Below are positions 9,800-21,400 of a stretch of 64,000 nucleotides of DNA, in pieces. The stretch is from positions 13,309,135 through 13,373,134 of the forward strand of contig OU452202.1 in assembly GCA_911728435.2 (NCBI GenBank), given 5' to 3'. Each line of letters begins with the position of its first letter. Within the stretch, counting starts at the first letter, position 1. This DNA is from Apoderus coryli. Lineage: Eukaryota; Arthropoda; Insecta; Coleoptera; Attelabidae. The position numbers and the translations under genes are program-made. Below the pieces are notes generated by a model. The model saw only the letters and a program-made list of their open reading frames with translations, was not told the origin of the DNA and searched no databases.

Positions 9800-12150
9800 A
9801 TTTGCTTGACAGTTACCTTTTGTGTGGATAGCTGTCACAGTTTATATGACATTTGGAATAGTGATATTTATAAAAGGAACGTAGTATGTGTGAAATGAGT
9901 CATATTTTTAAAGATTAATACTTTTTCAATAGAATTTACAAATGGGTACGTTATTCTTCAAACGATTGTGACTAAAAATATACGAAATTGCTTGTCCCAT
10001 ATGTTTTGCTAAGAATATAATCATGAAAATGGGTTAAAAAAAAATCGACAAACTCCAATATAGTTGCACCTCTAGTTGCACGTCATAATTTGTTTTTGGT
10101 AATATATTTTTACTAACACGACAGACAAATTGCTTGTGACAAATATTTATTATTAATTTCTTTGTTTACATTAATAGTCTAAAAGTTTTCAGCATTATTT
10201 TCATGTTTAAGATCAATTTCTATAAACATGTTGTATATTGTAGTGTTATAAAATGGTTATTCCATATAGTTGTAGTAAATTTAGAAGGTGTCATTGTGTA
10301 TTTGAAGTAATATTACTGAAAAAGTGTTAATAACCTAAAGTGACAGTGTCATGAGAGCCGTCAGATGGATGGATGTGATCAAATGTTTGTTAATAAGTAA
10401 TAAGAGTTCAAGAAATAGTTGATATCTCCCTCTGCGTCGCACACAAAATTAACTTTTGTAGATGTAATTAAATTAATTAATAAAATAGTGTGACCGCATT
10501 AAATCATAGTTGAAAAGTAGCGTATTTAAAAGTTTCGAAAATAAAATTGCCATGTAGACTGCACCTAGTTACTTGTGACGGCCGGCGTAACTTTAGTTAT
10601 GGTGGGTTTAAATTCGGCCTTTTTTTACAGATTTTATAGACAAATACAGCACTATCACATTTTATATAATTTTGATCAAGAGGAATTATTGTAACCAATT
10701 CCAAAAAACATTTAGTAGATATAGCTACTTTGCCACCCAATTCAAAAGTTTTTTAACAATATCATTAAATTTGTTTATTTTCGTGATTACCACAGACTGA
10801 GAGCAGCAAGCAAATAAACGTAAACACTTTTTTAGCGAATATGAAATCGTAAACTACTAAAAATTTCTGTTAACTTTTACGATTTGCTTATTGGCGGAGT
10901 AAAAAAATATATATGTATAATTTTATATCCACATATACCGGATATAAAATTGGGTGGGATCTATTTTTGAAATATAGAGAAAATAATTTTATAGTCTGTA
11001 AATTATATTAAGTTTATTTCGCTTATCATAAAATTCATAACATTTTCATGAAAAAAATAAACATGTAAAAGGGATTTACAGATACATTTAATGTGCCTCG
11101 GTTTTATTACATAAATAAATTTGATATTTTCAAGTTGAAATGTATGTTACGGGATCTTCTATTTTGGTTAGTCGTCGATCGGGCGTCTGTGTTTGAAAAA
11201 AAAATGATTTTTCGATAGCATATTTTTATAGTTACAACTAATATTAGCAGACATGTAATGAATATTCTTATAGCAAACCTGTTTAAGTTATATTTGGTGC
11301 CCACTAATGCTAGTTGTGGTCGTTCTGTTCATAAAAAATCGCTAAACCACTTAAAGTTTGTCCCTAAAGTTTTAGGAATATTTTCCATTTTAGTTTATTT
11401 TTCGTGACAGCGTTGGATCAATGAAAACAAAAGTTGGTAAACAACTCAACGTATATGTAATAAAATGTCACTTTTTACTAATTTAGTTTGTCAAGATGTT
11501 GTACCTATCAAAAAATACGGTATTATTGCTTACGTTACTTTTAGTCAAAAAAGATGCAAAAGCATCTCTTAAGAAATTTAAAATAAGGCATGCGTTTTCA
11601 CATACAAGGTGTCCGTTGGTCGATGGTTTTACGAAAACGAGGCATACGATTATTATGTGGAAATATTCGCTATTTCGTAACTTGCATAGACAGAATCTTG
11701 ACATTATGACGATATCTGAATAATATCTTAGAAAAATCAATTATCTTTACAGATTGACTCATAAGGTTACAGGTTGGCCCCAAACTACTGTAGTGTCATC
11801 TACTAATAAAAATAGGCATACATAAATTTTCTCAAGTGGAACACCCTGTATATTATGTAATATTCTGAAAGATAATTCCCTTTCAAATGATACGTATTCC
11901 TATCCATAAATAAAACAATTAGGTAGCCATGAAACGTCACTGTTTCACTCTATTCCATTGAAGGAAAATAATTGGCAGAATTGTTTCTAAATCTCACATT
12001 TGTTAGTCGAATATAATAGGCGTTTTCCTTCAACGCCAAATATCAGCAATTTTCAGTCACCCCACTAAATCGTACGTCCTTTTTACAAGATTAATTAACC
12101 GTCAAGGGAGAAATATCGCATGATCATAACAGAGGCAGTGTAAAAATAAG
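9800..12150. other. No gene recognised
   Basis: AT-rich DNA. The visible items are a short inverted repeat ATTTTATATCC/GGATATAAAAT at about 10920-10950 and an ACACCCTGTATA terminus at about 11830. The short frames on both strands at 11483-11740 overlap each other and resemble nothing known to me. Confidence 0.5.
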
Positions 12151-12169
12151 AGACAGTAACACCACTCTG

Positions 12170-13567
12170 GGCGGAGAGAACGCTCATGTTACTAAATCCA
12201 AAGATGATGCACTGGTTGTACACTGCGGTAGTTAGACCTATGATAACATACTCGTCGCTGATTTGGTGGACGAAAACGAAACAGCATACCGCCATTGCTG
12301 AGTTGGGCAGGGTACAGAGGCTTGCCTGCTTAGCAATGACGGGCGCTTTTAGAACTACTCCGACAGCCGCAATGGAAGTATTTCTGAACCTCCCACCCTT
12401 GCACATCATGGTAAGGATGGAGGCGGGGGCGGCATTCATTAGACTGCGAGGGTTGGTAGGAACTGTACCCACTTATCGGGGACATACCAAAATTGGGGTA
12501 TGTATTGGGGATGGCATCATAGACATGCCCATGGGCCACATCGTACCAAAATTTGAATTTGTTATAAACTTCGAAGTGCATATTGTGGACCGCGAAGTTC
12601 TTGATCAAGACTGCATACGGACACTGAGAGGGATAACCTGGTTTACAGACGGGTCAAAAATCGAAAGTGGAAGTGATGCAGGAATATACAGTGAGACAAG
12701 GAACACGAATCTAAGATTCTCACTGGGGAAAAACACATCCGTATTTCAAGCGGAAGTGTTTGCAATTCTGCAGTGTGCAAAACTAAACCGATTGAGGCCT
12801 TATACAAACAAGCGAATCAATATATGTTCAGATAGCCAGGCGGCCTTAAGGGCTCTGAGAAGCCCCAAGGTTACAAGTAAACTGGTATGGGAATGCCAAA
12901 CAGAACTTAGGGCCTTGGCGGACCACAATAGGGTTAATCTAGTGTGGGTCCCGGGGCACTCGGGAATAGAAGGCAACGAGAGAGCCGATTGGCTGGCTAG
13001 ACAAGCCTCTGAAACCACATATACTGGCACGGAACCTGCGCTGGGCTTGTCTAAAAGAACGGCGAGGGAACTCCTCAAGTGCTGGGCCAAAAGCGAGCAC
13101 CAGAGATATTGGGAACATATTCCCAAGCAGGAGCATGGGAAGAGTTTTATACCTGGTGCAGCAACAAAACGCACGGAAAAACTGCGCTTAATGATAGCAG
13201 GAGTCAGATGCGAATAACTATGGGACTCCTTACTGGGCATTGCGCTCTGAGAGACCACCTAAATAAGATGGGGCTGTGCAATGGCGACCTGCAATGCAGA
13301 TTGTGTAATGGGGCAGTTGAAACAGCTTCCCATGTAATATGTGAGTGTGTAGTTCTACAACGAAGACGACACGTTATTTTTGGGCATGCGCTGATTGCGC
13401 CAGCAGATATGGACACCCAACATATAACTGAACTCCCCAAATTAGTGGAGGGTACAGGGCTGCTGGATTGGGTGGCATAATATTCGGGGATTTTTCACAA
13501 TAAGCCCATGAGGCTGCAGTGAAACCGGGGATTTAAGTCGTACGGACCCTTTCAAAAAAAAAAAAAC
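12170..13567 (+). mobile_element. 5'-truncated non-LTR retrotransposon (RNase H clade) with poly(A)
   Basis: The insert begins within the RT thumb region, carries RNase H and a C-terminal cysteine cluster, and ends in a run of 15 A at 13553-13567. AACACCACTCTG (12158-12169) precedes it and AACATCACTCTG (13565-13576) follows, an 11/12 match that fits a LINE target-site duplication. Its base composition is clearly more GC-rich than the flanks. A fragment of a similar RT lies at 30202-30692. Confidence 0.8.
12186..13480 (+). pseudogene. LINE ORF2 C-terminus: RT thumb, RNase H, zinc knuckle
   Basis: The first 343 codons (12186-13217) open with WLYTAVVRPMITYSSLIWW, the end of the RT domain. A complete RNase H follows with all acidic residues: D155 in FTDGS, E190 in FQAEVFAI, D216 in CSDSQAAL and D268 after VPGHSGIEGNERAD. 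A frameshift near 13200 moves the frame to 13480, where GLLTGHCALRDHL and CRLCNGAVETASHVICEC form the C-terminal CxxC...H...C motif of I/R1/LOA-type elements. The palm with YADD and the endonuclease are missing, so it is a typical 5'-truncated copy. With the single frameshift aside, the decay is slight, suggesting a fairly young insertion. Confidence 0.85.
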
Positions 13568-13865
13568 ATCACTCTGAAATCTACTAGGCTCTATCTCACT
13601 CAACCTCGGCCGTCACTCTTTCTTGGAAGCCGTTGGTGTCTCGATTTGTTCTGATTTATACAGGTTGTCCCTATTTTCAAAAACGTAAATATCCAACAAA
13701 AACAACCAGCTTTCAACCAGCAGCCTAACGTGTTGCCATGTTTATAACACACATACTACGTTAAAGGTTTGTTGCCACAAGAGTCCTAAACTGTCAGAAA
13801 CAGTCGGGATTCTGCGCAAACTAATGATGTGACATGATTACCTACAGCTCACCTTACTTGAAATT

Positions 13866-14033
13866 TTTTTTATGAACGTGAAACTGTTAAAATTATCATT
13901 ACCTAATTTACGCTTAATTTCTCACGTAACTAGATTTGTTTTCACAGGCTTGTTAAAACACAGGCTAGTTTCGTGAAAAATTAAGCGCAAATTAGTTAAT
14001 GGTAATTACGACAGCTTCACGTTCCTTTTATAA
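13866..14033. mobile_element. Palindromic MITE, arms ~67 bp
   Basis: The arm 13866-13933 (ATGAACGTGAAACTGTTAAA ...) is the inverted, roughly 80% identical copy of 13967-14033. The centre contains a smaller inverted pair around ACAGGCTTGTTAAAACACAGG. There is no coding sequence. The DNA just before it (13767-13845) shares CAGAAACAGTCGGGATTC with the palindromic element at 57337-57468. Confidence 0.75.
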
Positions 14034-14167
14034 AAAAAACTAAAAGGTAATTTTTTGTTCTCTTTTTTCTTGAGCCTTATTTCTTCAATATTTAGATTTA
14101 GAAATTCTTGGGATGAGGCTCACAAATTACACACAGACTAAATAACAATTTCCGCGTTGTGATGGGC

Positions 14168-14478
14168 GAGAAGTGCCTGTTGTAAAAATGTCCAATTTAA
14201 GTAAAATATACCGGCATTTTAGGGCTACATGACGGCTATTGTCTGTGAAATGTAGATTGGTGTTGAACAGCAGTTACGCCTACAATTTGAGTGTGTAGCT
14301 GATCAAATCTGCAATAATCCTGGAGTTTTTGCACGTATTCGAAGTTCAGTGATTAAGCGCGTAAATAAGTGTGGTGAAATTAACGGTGGCCTCTTTGAAA
14401 AATTTGTTTTTTCGCTACGCGAATAGTCCCTGTTGTGAAAAATGACCGATTTGAGTACAATAAATGGCCATTTTAGTA
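14168..14478 (+). mobile_element. DD41D C-terminal fragment between two ~58-bp direct repeats
   Basis: The repeat 14168-14226 (CCTGTTGTAAAAATGTCCAA...) recurs diverged at 14420-14478 (CCTGTTGTGAAAAATGACCG...). Between them, frame 14268-14406 reads ICNNPGVFARIRSSVIKRVN then KCGEINGGLFEN. This is the C-terminal end of DD41D-type transposases (usually ...R.TPGVFERIR.S..RR...C....GG.FEH). No catalytic part remains. Confidence 0.65.
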
Positions 14479-14699
14479 TGCTTGCGGCTTTTGTTATTAG
14501 TTATTAGTATGTTCAAATTATTTCTACAGGTGTTCGTATGTTGGAAGCCATCTTGAAAAATATTTGTCATAGGCGCCGATTTACCGGGGAAAAACGTGGG
14601 TTTGCATTTTGTAAACATCGAATAACAATTTTTTATAGTTTTTAATGCCTCTCTGAGCACGGGGTTAAAATTTTTGTACTGAGCTATAGTTAACTTGTA

Positions 14700-16360
14700 T
14701 CAATAATTTTGTGGCAGAGGGGACAAAATTACTGCAAGTTCGTTTCTCCAGTTCAGTAGACTTTCTGCTAGTAACGCGTTAGATCTGCTACAAACTGTAT
14801 CCTTTTATCGATGTTCATTATAATTCTAATATTGAATACACACCTGCGGCGCACAGGAAACGCGATTTGCTTTAGAGTGTGTCGCCTATTAGTTAGATGT
14901 TCAACAAATTCTTACAGAAGGTTGTATTATATACCTACAGAAATTGTAGGATTTTTAGAAAACTATTCACTTCTATTCTAAAAGTATTTCAAGAAGCATG
15001 AAAGTTAAATACTCGGTCCACAGAGAAAGAGAAAGATAGAGAGTTTAATTTTAAATGTTGCCCGACTGCGGTTGGTAAACATCTCCTCTGTGTGACTGAT
15101 TAAAACAGCATTTTAATTAAATCTTGGAAAATTACATGATTGTAATTTTAGAGTGCACTTGAAATTGTACGAGTGTGAGTATATTCTTTCTAGTTCAACT
15201 TAATAGCACTGTGTTCCTTATTTGTTATGGACGGGTTTCTCGTAGATTATTTGAAAACGGTTGAGTATCTTCAACAGTTGACATTTTCGGCTATATGTAT
15301 AACATTACATATTTCGCTGGATATCCGAAATTAAAGTTTCAACATAGGGATTTTGGGTTAATCTAAACATTAAGTTAGAACAAATTTTTGCATTGATGAT
15401 TCAGAAAATATGATTTGAAAATAATTTATTATACGGGATGTCCCTCTGGGACCACATCGATCTGTATCTGAAAAAATATACATAGAAGAATGTAACATTT
15501 TGGCAATATACTTCATTATTCTGGAACTAGGTGTCAACTTACTTATTTCTATGTAAGATTTTAAGCAAATTTTGTTTTCCATGTATTATTTATATTAATT
15601 ACGTAATTTTGGGTGCCTGCAAATGCAGCATTTTCAATTTAGCCCTGCATATTAACAACTAAAAGGGCTATGGAATTGCATCCTTAGTGTTACCTAGATG
15701 ATCCTGGAAGGCCTTTTAAATTCCAGTCATTCGTATCCTCTTCAATCACCTGTCAAAGGCAGCAATGTTTTCATCAGTAAAAAAACAGTTAGACCTTCCT
15801 GCTTGAAGTTCGTTACCGAGAGAAATTCTTTAAAATTTACATTTATTACCATATTCGGCACTCAAACATGGGGTTTCATTAACAAACGTAGCACGAAGTC
15901 ATGTCATTGCATTGTTTCCGAGACGGACCAATGTGTATGTTGCTGTAAAAAATCACAGCACGAAAGTTTTTTACACATGAAATTCACTTTAACAGAGAAA
16001 TGTTAAATTTAAAAATTTGTGCTGAAATAACAACCTACTCGACGTTCATTACTACATTGATTGGGTTAGTTTGCAGACATTTTCAATGTCACCTACCTAT
16101 TTCAATTAATTTCAATAGCCCGTTCAATATTGCAAGATTATACAAAATGTGAATGAGAAAAAATAAATTGCTCAAAATTATGCAAATACTTAAGTACATA
16201 TTCGGTTTCTCATTATTTATTTAAGCTTACAAACACCACTGATGGTAATTACATGTAACTAGTAGTTACAAACTATCACTTACAAAACTAAATAACATGT
16301 TTAAGAACTCCAAATGAAAATCAAATAATACAATACAGATAGTCCTACTTAACAGAGTTA
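14700..16360. other. No gene recognised
   Basis: Contains a TACGGGATGTCCC terminus-like sequence at about 15434. A 102-codon frame at 15698-16006 ends with the cysteine-rich CVCCCKK but is not recognisable. I see no further structure. Confidence 0.5.
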
Positions 16361-16371
16361 TTGCTCTAAGC

Positions 16372-17460
16372 CAGTGGTCGCCAACCTTCTGAATGTAAAG
16401 AGCACCTTCGGTAATTGTAGAATGTACAGTGAGCCTCTTTTTTTTTTAATGTACAGTGTTTTTGGGGCCTTGGTGTGGTATAGGACGCTATCATACAGGA
16501 CCTAATCAAGACCTAAGAAACTATCCTTAATGACCGTTTTCCAGCATGTCGTTTGGCATGCAAATAGCCCTTCATATCATTGTCCTGCGTATATATCACG
16601 ACCCCATTATTAGGGAACCAGATTTCAATTTTTTTGGGGCCTTGGTTTGGTATAGGACGCTATCATACAGGACCTAATCAAGACCTAAGAAACTATCCTT
16701 AATGACCGTTTTCCAGCATGTCGTTTGGCATGTAGATAGCCCTTCATAATATGATTGTTCTGCGTAAATATCACGACCCCATTATTAGGGAACCCGATTT
16801 CAATTTTTTGGGGTCTTGGTTTGATATAGGACGCTATAATACAGAACCTAATTAAGACCTAAAAAACTATCCTTAATGAGGAATCCTCCGCATGTCGTTA
16901 TAATGTAATGTCATAATATGATTGTCCTGCGTAAATATCACGACCCCAATTAGGGAACCAGATTTCAATTTTTTGGGGCCTTGGTTTGGTGTAGGACGCT
17001 ATCATAAAGGACCTAATCAAGACCTAAGTAACTATACTTAATGAGGAATCCTCCGCATGTCGTTTGGCATGTAGATAGCCCTTCATAATATGAGTGTCCT
17101 GCGTACATATCACGACCCCATTATTAGGGAACCAGATTTCAATTTTTTGGGGCCTGGGTTTGGTATAGGACGCTATCATACAAGACCAAATCAAGACCTA
17201 AGAAACTATCCTTAATGAGGAATCCTCCGCATGTCGTTTGGCATATAGATAGCCCTTCATAATATGATTGTCCTGCGTAAATATCACGACCTCATTATTA
17301 GGGAACCAGATTTCAATTTTTTGGGGCTTTGGTTTGGTATAGGACGCTATCATACAGAACCTAATCAAGACCTAAGAAACTATCCTTAATGAGGAGCAAG
17401 CTACCAGAATTCTCTTCGCGAGCTACCACGGGCTCGCGATCGACGGGTTGGCGACCACTG
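16372..17460. mobile_element. Non-autonomous hAT element with internal satellite-like array
   Basis: The left end CAGTGGTCGCCAACC (16372) and right end GGTTGGCGACCACTG (17446-17460) are perfect 15-bp inverted repeats of hAT type. The flanking 8-mers are CTCTAAGC (16364-16371) and CTCTAAGT (17461-17468), a target duplication with one difference. No transposase is encoded. The interior is nearly all tandem repeats (see 16460-17394). The last 60 bp (GCGAGCTACCACGGGCTCGC...) is the usual GC-rich subterminal part of this hAT type. Confidence 0.88.
16460..17394. repeat. Six tandem copies of a ~174-bp repeat inside the hAT element
   Basis: Each unit starts TTTTGGGGCCTTGGTTTGGT and contains ATAGGACGCTATCATACAGG, AAACTATCCTTAATGA, a CATGTCGTTTGGCATG palindrome and CACGACCCCATTATTAGGGA. 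The GGGG anchors are at 16464, 16636, 16810, 16975, 17149 and 17323, spacings of 172, 174, 165, 174 and 174. The sixth copy is partial. Copies 1 and 2 share GACCGTTTTCC where copies 3-5 have GAGGAATCCTCC, so two subtypes exist. Confidence 0.92.
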
Positions 17461-17599
17461 CTCTAAGTCAATGCCTCAGAATAATTCACTTATGCATTCA
17501 TCCATCATTCGCAAACACCTTACAGTAGACAATTACATGCAAGGAGGAAACCGCGAATACAAAGGAAAACACACATAGCAGTACAGACCAAAACCACAT

Positions 17600-17860
17600 T
17601 TGAAATAAGGGCCAGTTATTTCCCTTCATGGCGGCACTTCTGATGTACATGGATACAAAGCAATTCGCCGCGGTTTATACAACCCCTTCAAATTGTTGGT
17701 GAGCGCTCGCCGGTCGTAACCTCTACGAGGCAGTCAAATTAGTAAAAGGCCACCACTGGAAATACCAGGAGCGCTTTAAAAGATTAGAACATTTGCGAGC
17801 ATTATTTGTACATATAAAAAAGCGATATTGGGCGTCGTCGTCGTTTGTGTCGAACTTTTT
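17600..17860 (+). promoter_or_regulatory. GC-richer patch with TATA box; possible promoter or relic exon
   Basis: This 250-bp patch is clearly richer in GC and CpG than its flanks. Near its end ACATATAAAAAAGCG (about 17809) is TATA-like and is followed by GGCGTCGTCGTCGTTTG. One plus frame runs about 85 codons with a single stop (LYEAVKLVKGHHWKY, then LEHLRALFVHIKKRYW) and looks protein-like but is not recognised. It may be a unique host sequence, a promoter or a decayed exon. The basis is composition only. Confidence 0.25.
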
Positions 17861-18366
17861 TTAGGATTCATAATTTTCTTTTTGTTAAATGTATTATTCT
17901 GCATAATTTGCAAATTTTTAGATATTGTGATTTCTTATATTCCAACCGTCATATCTTTATAAATAGTAGAGCTATAATACTTGTCTTTTTTTCTAGGTTG
18001 AAGCTAACATTAGAGCGCTTCAAATGAGTGCTCTGACTATTGACCAGTATTGTTTATTGGCCATTTCAAACAACAGTAAAGTTGCTCAATCGGAAAAGTG
18101 TATTGAACTTTTCACTAATTGAGAAACTTTATTTTATTTATTCGTAAAATTTTATATATACAGTTTCGAGGAAATTGTGCTCAAAGCATCAAAGAAGTTT
18201 TTGGTTGAAAAGTTCTTTATCTAGCACCTACACTTTTTAAACGATTTTTTTTGTGACGCCCCATATCAAATATATACCGCGCTTGGTTTTTGAGCACTGT
18301 TTGGCGAGTGTAGCGACAGCTGACTAAGTTCAGAGTGTGTTATAATTACTTATTTAGTTTTCTAAA

Positions 18367-18441
18367 ATGATATTTGACAGAAAATGGTGTACTTATGATG
18401 CAGGCAAATCTGTGATGCAAAGACGGTGGGAATATAACAAG
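18367..18441 (+). other. Possible first coding exon ending at a GT donor
   Basis: After CTGACTAAGTTCAGAG and TTTTCTAAA, an ATG in an insect-like AAAATG context opens MIFDRKWCTYDAGK..., 25 codons long. It ends GAATATAACAAG|GTACAATG, a plausible splice donor. An in-frame TGA follows at once in the putative intron. The peptide is not AT-biased and looks real, but I do not recognise it and could not find exon 2. Confidence 0.25.
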
Positions 18442-18588
18442 GTACAATGATACTATATTTTTAAATAATGTATGAGCATATTGTTAATTGCAATTAAATC
18501 CACCAGTAACAAACAAATCCTTATTTACCATTCTTAGATTTACCTTAGGCACTCTGAGCTTAATATAATTAATAAAATCAAAATTTTT

Positions 18589-18833
18589 CTACTTTAAATT
18601 ATTAACAATTTGAAATATAAATATCACAACGTGTTTTTTCCTTTTATCCTTTAAAGTTAAAAAGTTGAGGGTAGTAAGCATATTACAGTACGAAATTCTA
18701 TATGGATAAACATTAATTTTTTTTGTATATAAAAATCTTAAAAAATGCTTTGGCACCTTTTCAACATTAATAAGATGCACCTGAACTGTTGGCATCTAGA
18801 TGATCGATGCATATTCAAGATGAGTACGCACTA
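18589..18833 (-). pseudogene. Non-LTR RT 3' fragment
   Basis: Minus-strand reading from 18833: LVRTHLEYASII, a TAG in place of the usual Trp, then VHLINVEKVPKHFLRFL and LTTLNFLTLKDKRKK. This is the block just after the RT palm of Jockey/CR1-like LINEs (consensus LVR.HLEYAS.VW......I..IE.VQ..FLR.L). The TAG to TGG difference is one base. The frame ends in IFQIVNNLK at 18589. Nothing before or after belongs to it, so it is an internal scrap. Confidence 0.78.
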
Positions 18834-18969
18834 GTGCGTTATATAACCTAGTTAGGGTCAATCTTCCCAAATGTCCGCTATTCCGGATCAAAAAGCCTAC
18901 CGTTGGAAATGCTTTGTTTATAATAAAATTGTAATGTTATTTTAATAAATGCTTTGGAAGTAATAAAAT

Positions 18970-20290
18970 AATAGTTGAAAATTGTAACAACCTGCCCCCT
19001 CTCCCCTACCAAGTACAAAGTGCAACTGTTTGCGAAGTTACTCTATACCAGACTGTAATAATTAATCTGCCTCCACAAGGCAGGCGCACTTTACTTTGAT
19101 TAAAGTATTATCGAAGTATTACGAGTTGGTAGGTATTATATTAAAAGCATCTAAGCCATTATTCATACTTCAATATTATACCTACATATTTTACAAAGGT
19201 ACCGGTTGTTTGGTATGTCGGTTAAAATGGAACGTAACCAGTAAATTGAAATTCAGCTTATCAGAAAATTATACGGATTCATCTAATTTAGTTGAAATGC
19301 AGAGAAATTATTGCTGAACACCGCAGAATGATGATCTTTATATCAATATTACCTACCTAATATTAAAACCAAAGGCGTTACGAAACCAACTAGATTGGCG
19401 GGTTCCCAACAAAATTTTTCCAACGGGATACACATAAAGTGTTTTGTAGTTGCGGATAGCTATAGAAAAATGGACCGTATGAAATACTAAAGAAAAAAGA
19501 ACAAGGCCTTCGGACTCACCTATTTTAGTCCATCAAAGATTCCCTTTCACTTCTTACTTTCTGTGGTGCCGTGATCTTCTGACCGGCCAGCCTCTATCTT
19601 CTCTTGGAATTCCAAAGATCTCACAAAATTCACACATAAGGCATAACAAGTAGGTAGGTATACATACGAACAGTCCAAACTTGTTGGTGCATCAAATTGT
19701 TTATAACACAGCTCAAAATCATTCATCTCGCGCATTCGTTACTTATACTTTACCTATATTTAATATTTATACGATACTTTCAATTAGAATCAACCATCTC
19801 GCTGCAGAATCCATTAGTAGTAGTAGTCGGTGGGTTAATTTATTTAAAATTAAACAAAATAGGGCTGCACTCCAATATTAATAACCATGATAATGAATTT
19901 ATGCGGAAGCATAGACAAGTAGAACATATTATATTATAATTAGAATTTTTGGCATATCATATAAGTAATTAGGCAAATATTTAATTAGAATTTTTTGCTC
20001 TGGCAACTAAAACATAATATATGTTATTAAAACTAACATAATATGTTATTAAACCGTAATAATATATACAGTATAAACACAAATTATTAGTAAACATTAA
20101 ATATAATCTATTATGGGAGAACACGTCAAATTTATATAACTAATAATAATTTGAATCATGGGTTACAAATTTATGGCTATAGATGTCTATAAATATCAAT
20201 TACTTCATTTTCTGCATATTATTACACTGCCTCTAATCTCGTAACATAAATATTTATTGGAAGTTCTATTAACCAAATTAGATGGTATAT
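18970..20290. other. No gene recognised
   Basis: Very AT-rich DNA with overlapping short frames at 19681-19939 in two registers, none of which looks like a known protein. Confidence 0.5.
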
Positions 20291-20311
20291 CAATCCCCTC
20301 TTTCGGCTGAT

Positions 20312-20535
20312 TCAAATCCAATATCTTTCTTCTCCTCTTCTAACTTTTCTTCTTAAGTTGAAGTTGGATTGAGCATGGCAATTAACGCAACGCAAGTTGC
20401 GTCGGTTGTCGTTTCCCTGAATGATCCTATGGTAAGTGTTTGCATGCTGGTATCTTGAATTCTCTTGAATCCTCCTCAAACTCATTAGTTCGTTGCCGTC
20501 TGTATCTATGAGTCGTTTCAAAGATTCTGATACTC
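20312..20535 (-). other. Charged open frame, possible part of a retroelement
   Basis: The frame reads ERVSESLKRLIDTDGNE ... LRRIQENSRYQHANTYHR ... NLRCVNCHAQ ... LRRKVRRGEERYWI. It is basic and polar, holds one CxxCH, and lies on the same strand about 0.5 kb downstream of the gag-like relic at 21005-21400. It could be the nucleocapsid-side remnant of the same element. No family match is certain. Confidence 0.25.
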
Positions 20536-21004
20536 TTTCCCTGAGTTGTTACGTTAGGTAACTGAGATTCAAGTGCTTTCGAATTCGGAGTTGACCTAAG
20601 TTCGTTGATTTATCTCCAGTTTTATGTGTATCTACCGAATAAAAGGTAAGAATAAGTAGGGCGGCTCTTGATAAATTGTGAGAATTCCTTTTCAATGTTT
20701 TGCTAACATGAGGGTTCGGCGTCGTCAGAAGTTACCGTGATTTTGGTTAGGAGTTAAGAACTACAGGTAATCAGTACATCAGAGTTTGCGGAGTTTGTTT
20801 TACATATAGTAGGTAACGGTTATGAGTTGTGTACTCCTTATACTTGATTGTGAGAAGAGGTTTGGTGACGACGGGAATGTTCGAGAAAACCAGTCGCTCT
20901 TTCCCCTTTCTCAAAATTTGTAATATCTGGCTGGCTCTTATACCAATCTAACGTTTTTTCGCGGTTCAATAGCGAAACAATTCTTCGGTTGTTGTTTCAC
21001 CGCT

Positions 21005-21400
21005 TCATTTGGTATTTTGGAATTCTTTGATCTTCAGCTCTTTCTTGAGTGATCATAAACTTCTTTCGATCAAGTTTGCTGTCTCTCAGTTCTTTTCCGT
21101 AATTTTCTATCTGTTAGATGTTGTTGAGGCGCTCGTCATATTGGTCAGAATGAATAAGTTCCAAGCTATCAGAAAATTCTTCAACTTTTTCTTGTGTTTT
21201 ATTGACCAAGCCGTATTTTCAAGGATCAAAGAAATCCGTGGTCTTGAAGGGTCGATTGCATTCTTTATATTGCATAGAGTTCTGTCTTGTGAACGCAGTT
21301 CATTTGTAATAAGGCTCTAGTGTCGTCCACGACCTGGCTGAGACGGTTGAGAGATCTTCAGTAGCTCTTAGAATTTCCTCTTTGTTGTACCTGATGTTAT
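21005..21400 (-). pseudogene. Degenerate gag-like reading frame
   Basis: One minus-strand frame remains continuous for about 130 codons with three stops. Its motifs in order are SRDNIRYNKEEILRATEDL, SARSWTTLEPYY, FKTTDFFDP, KTQEKVEEFSDSLELIHSDQ, NYGKELRDSKLDRKKFM and TQERAEDQRIPKYQMKR. The composition is strongly charged and helical, and KTQEKVEEFSDSLE resembles the 'Q...E.V.EF..RL' signature of LTR-retrotransposon gag proteins. No protease or RT was found nearby. This is my best guess, and it might instead be a decayed host gene. Confidence 0.4.

Noticed and set aside
12095..13440. Minus-strand frames of 65-152 codons opposite the LINE
   Set aside because: They are shadows of the RNase H coding region, which has all catalytic residues on the plus strand.
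16460..17394. CRISPR-like array
   Set aside because: Units are contiguous 174-bp tandem repeats without unique spacers, inside a eukaryotic hAT element.
20941..21320. 103-codon plus frame rich in F and L
   Set aside because: Antisense of the gag-like minus-strand frame; the hydrophobic bias follows from the Lys/Glu-rich opposite strand.
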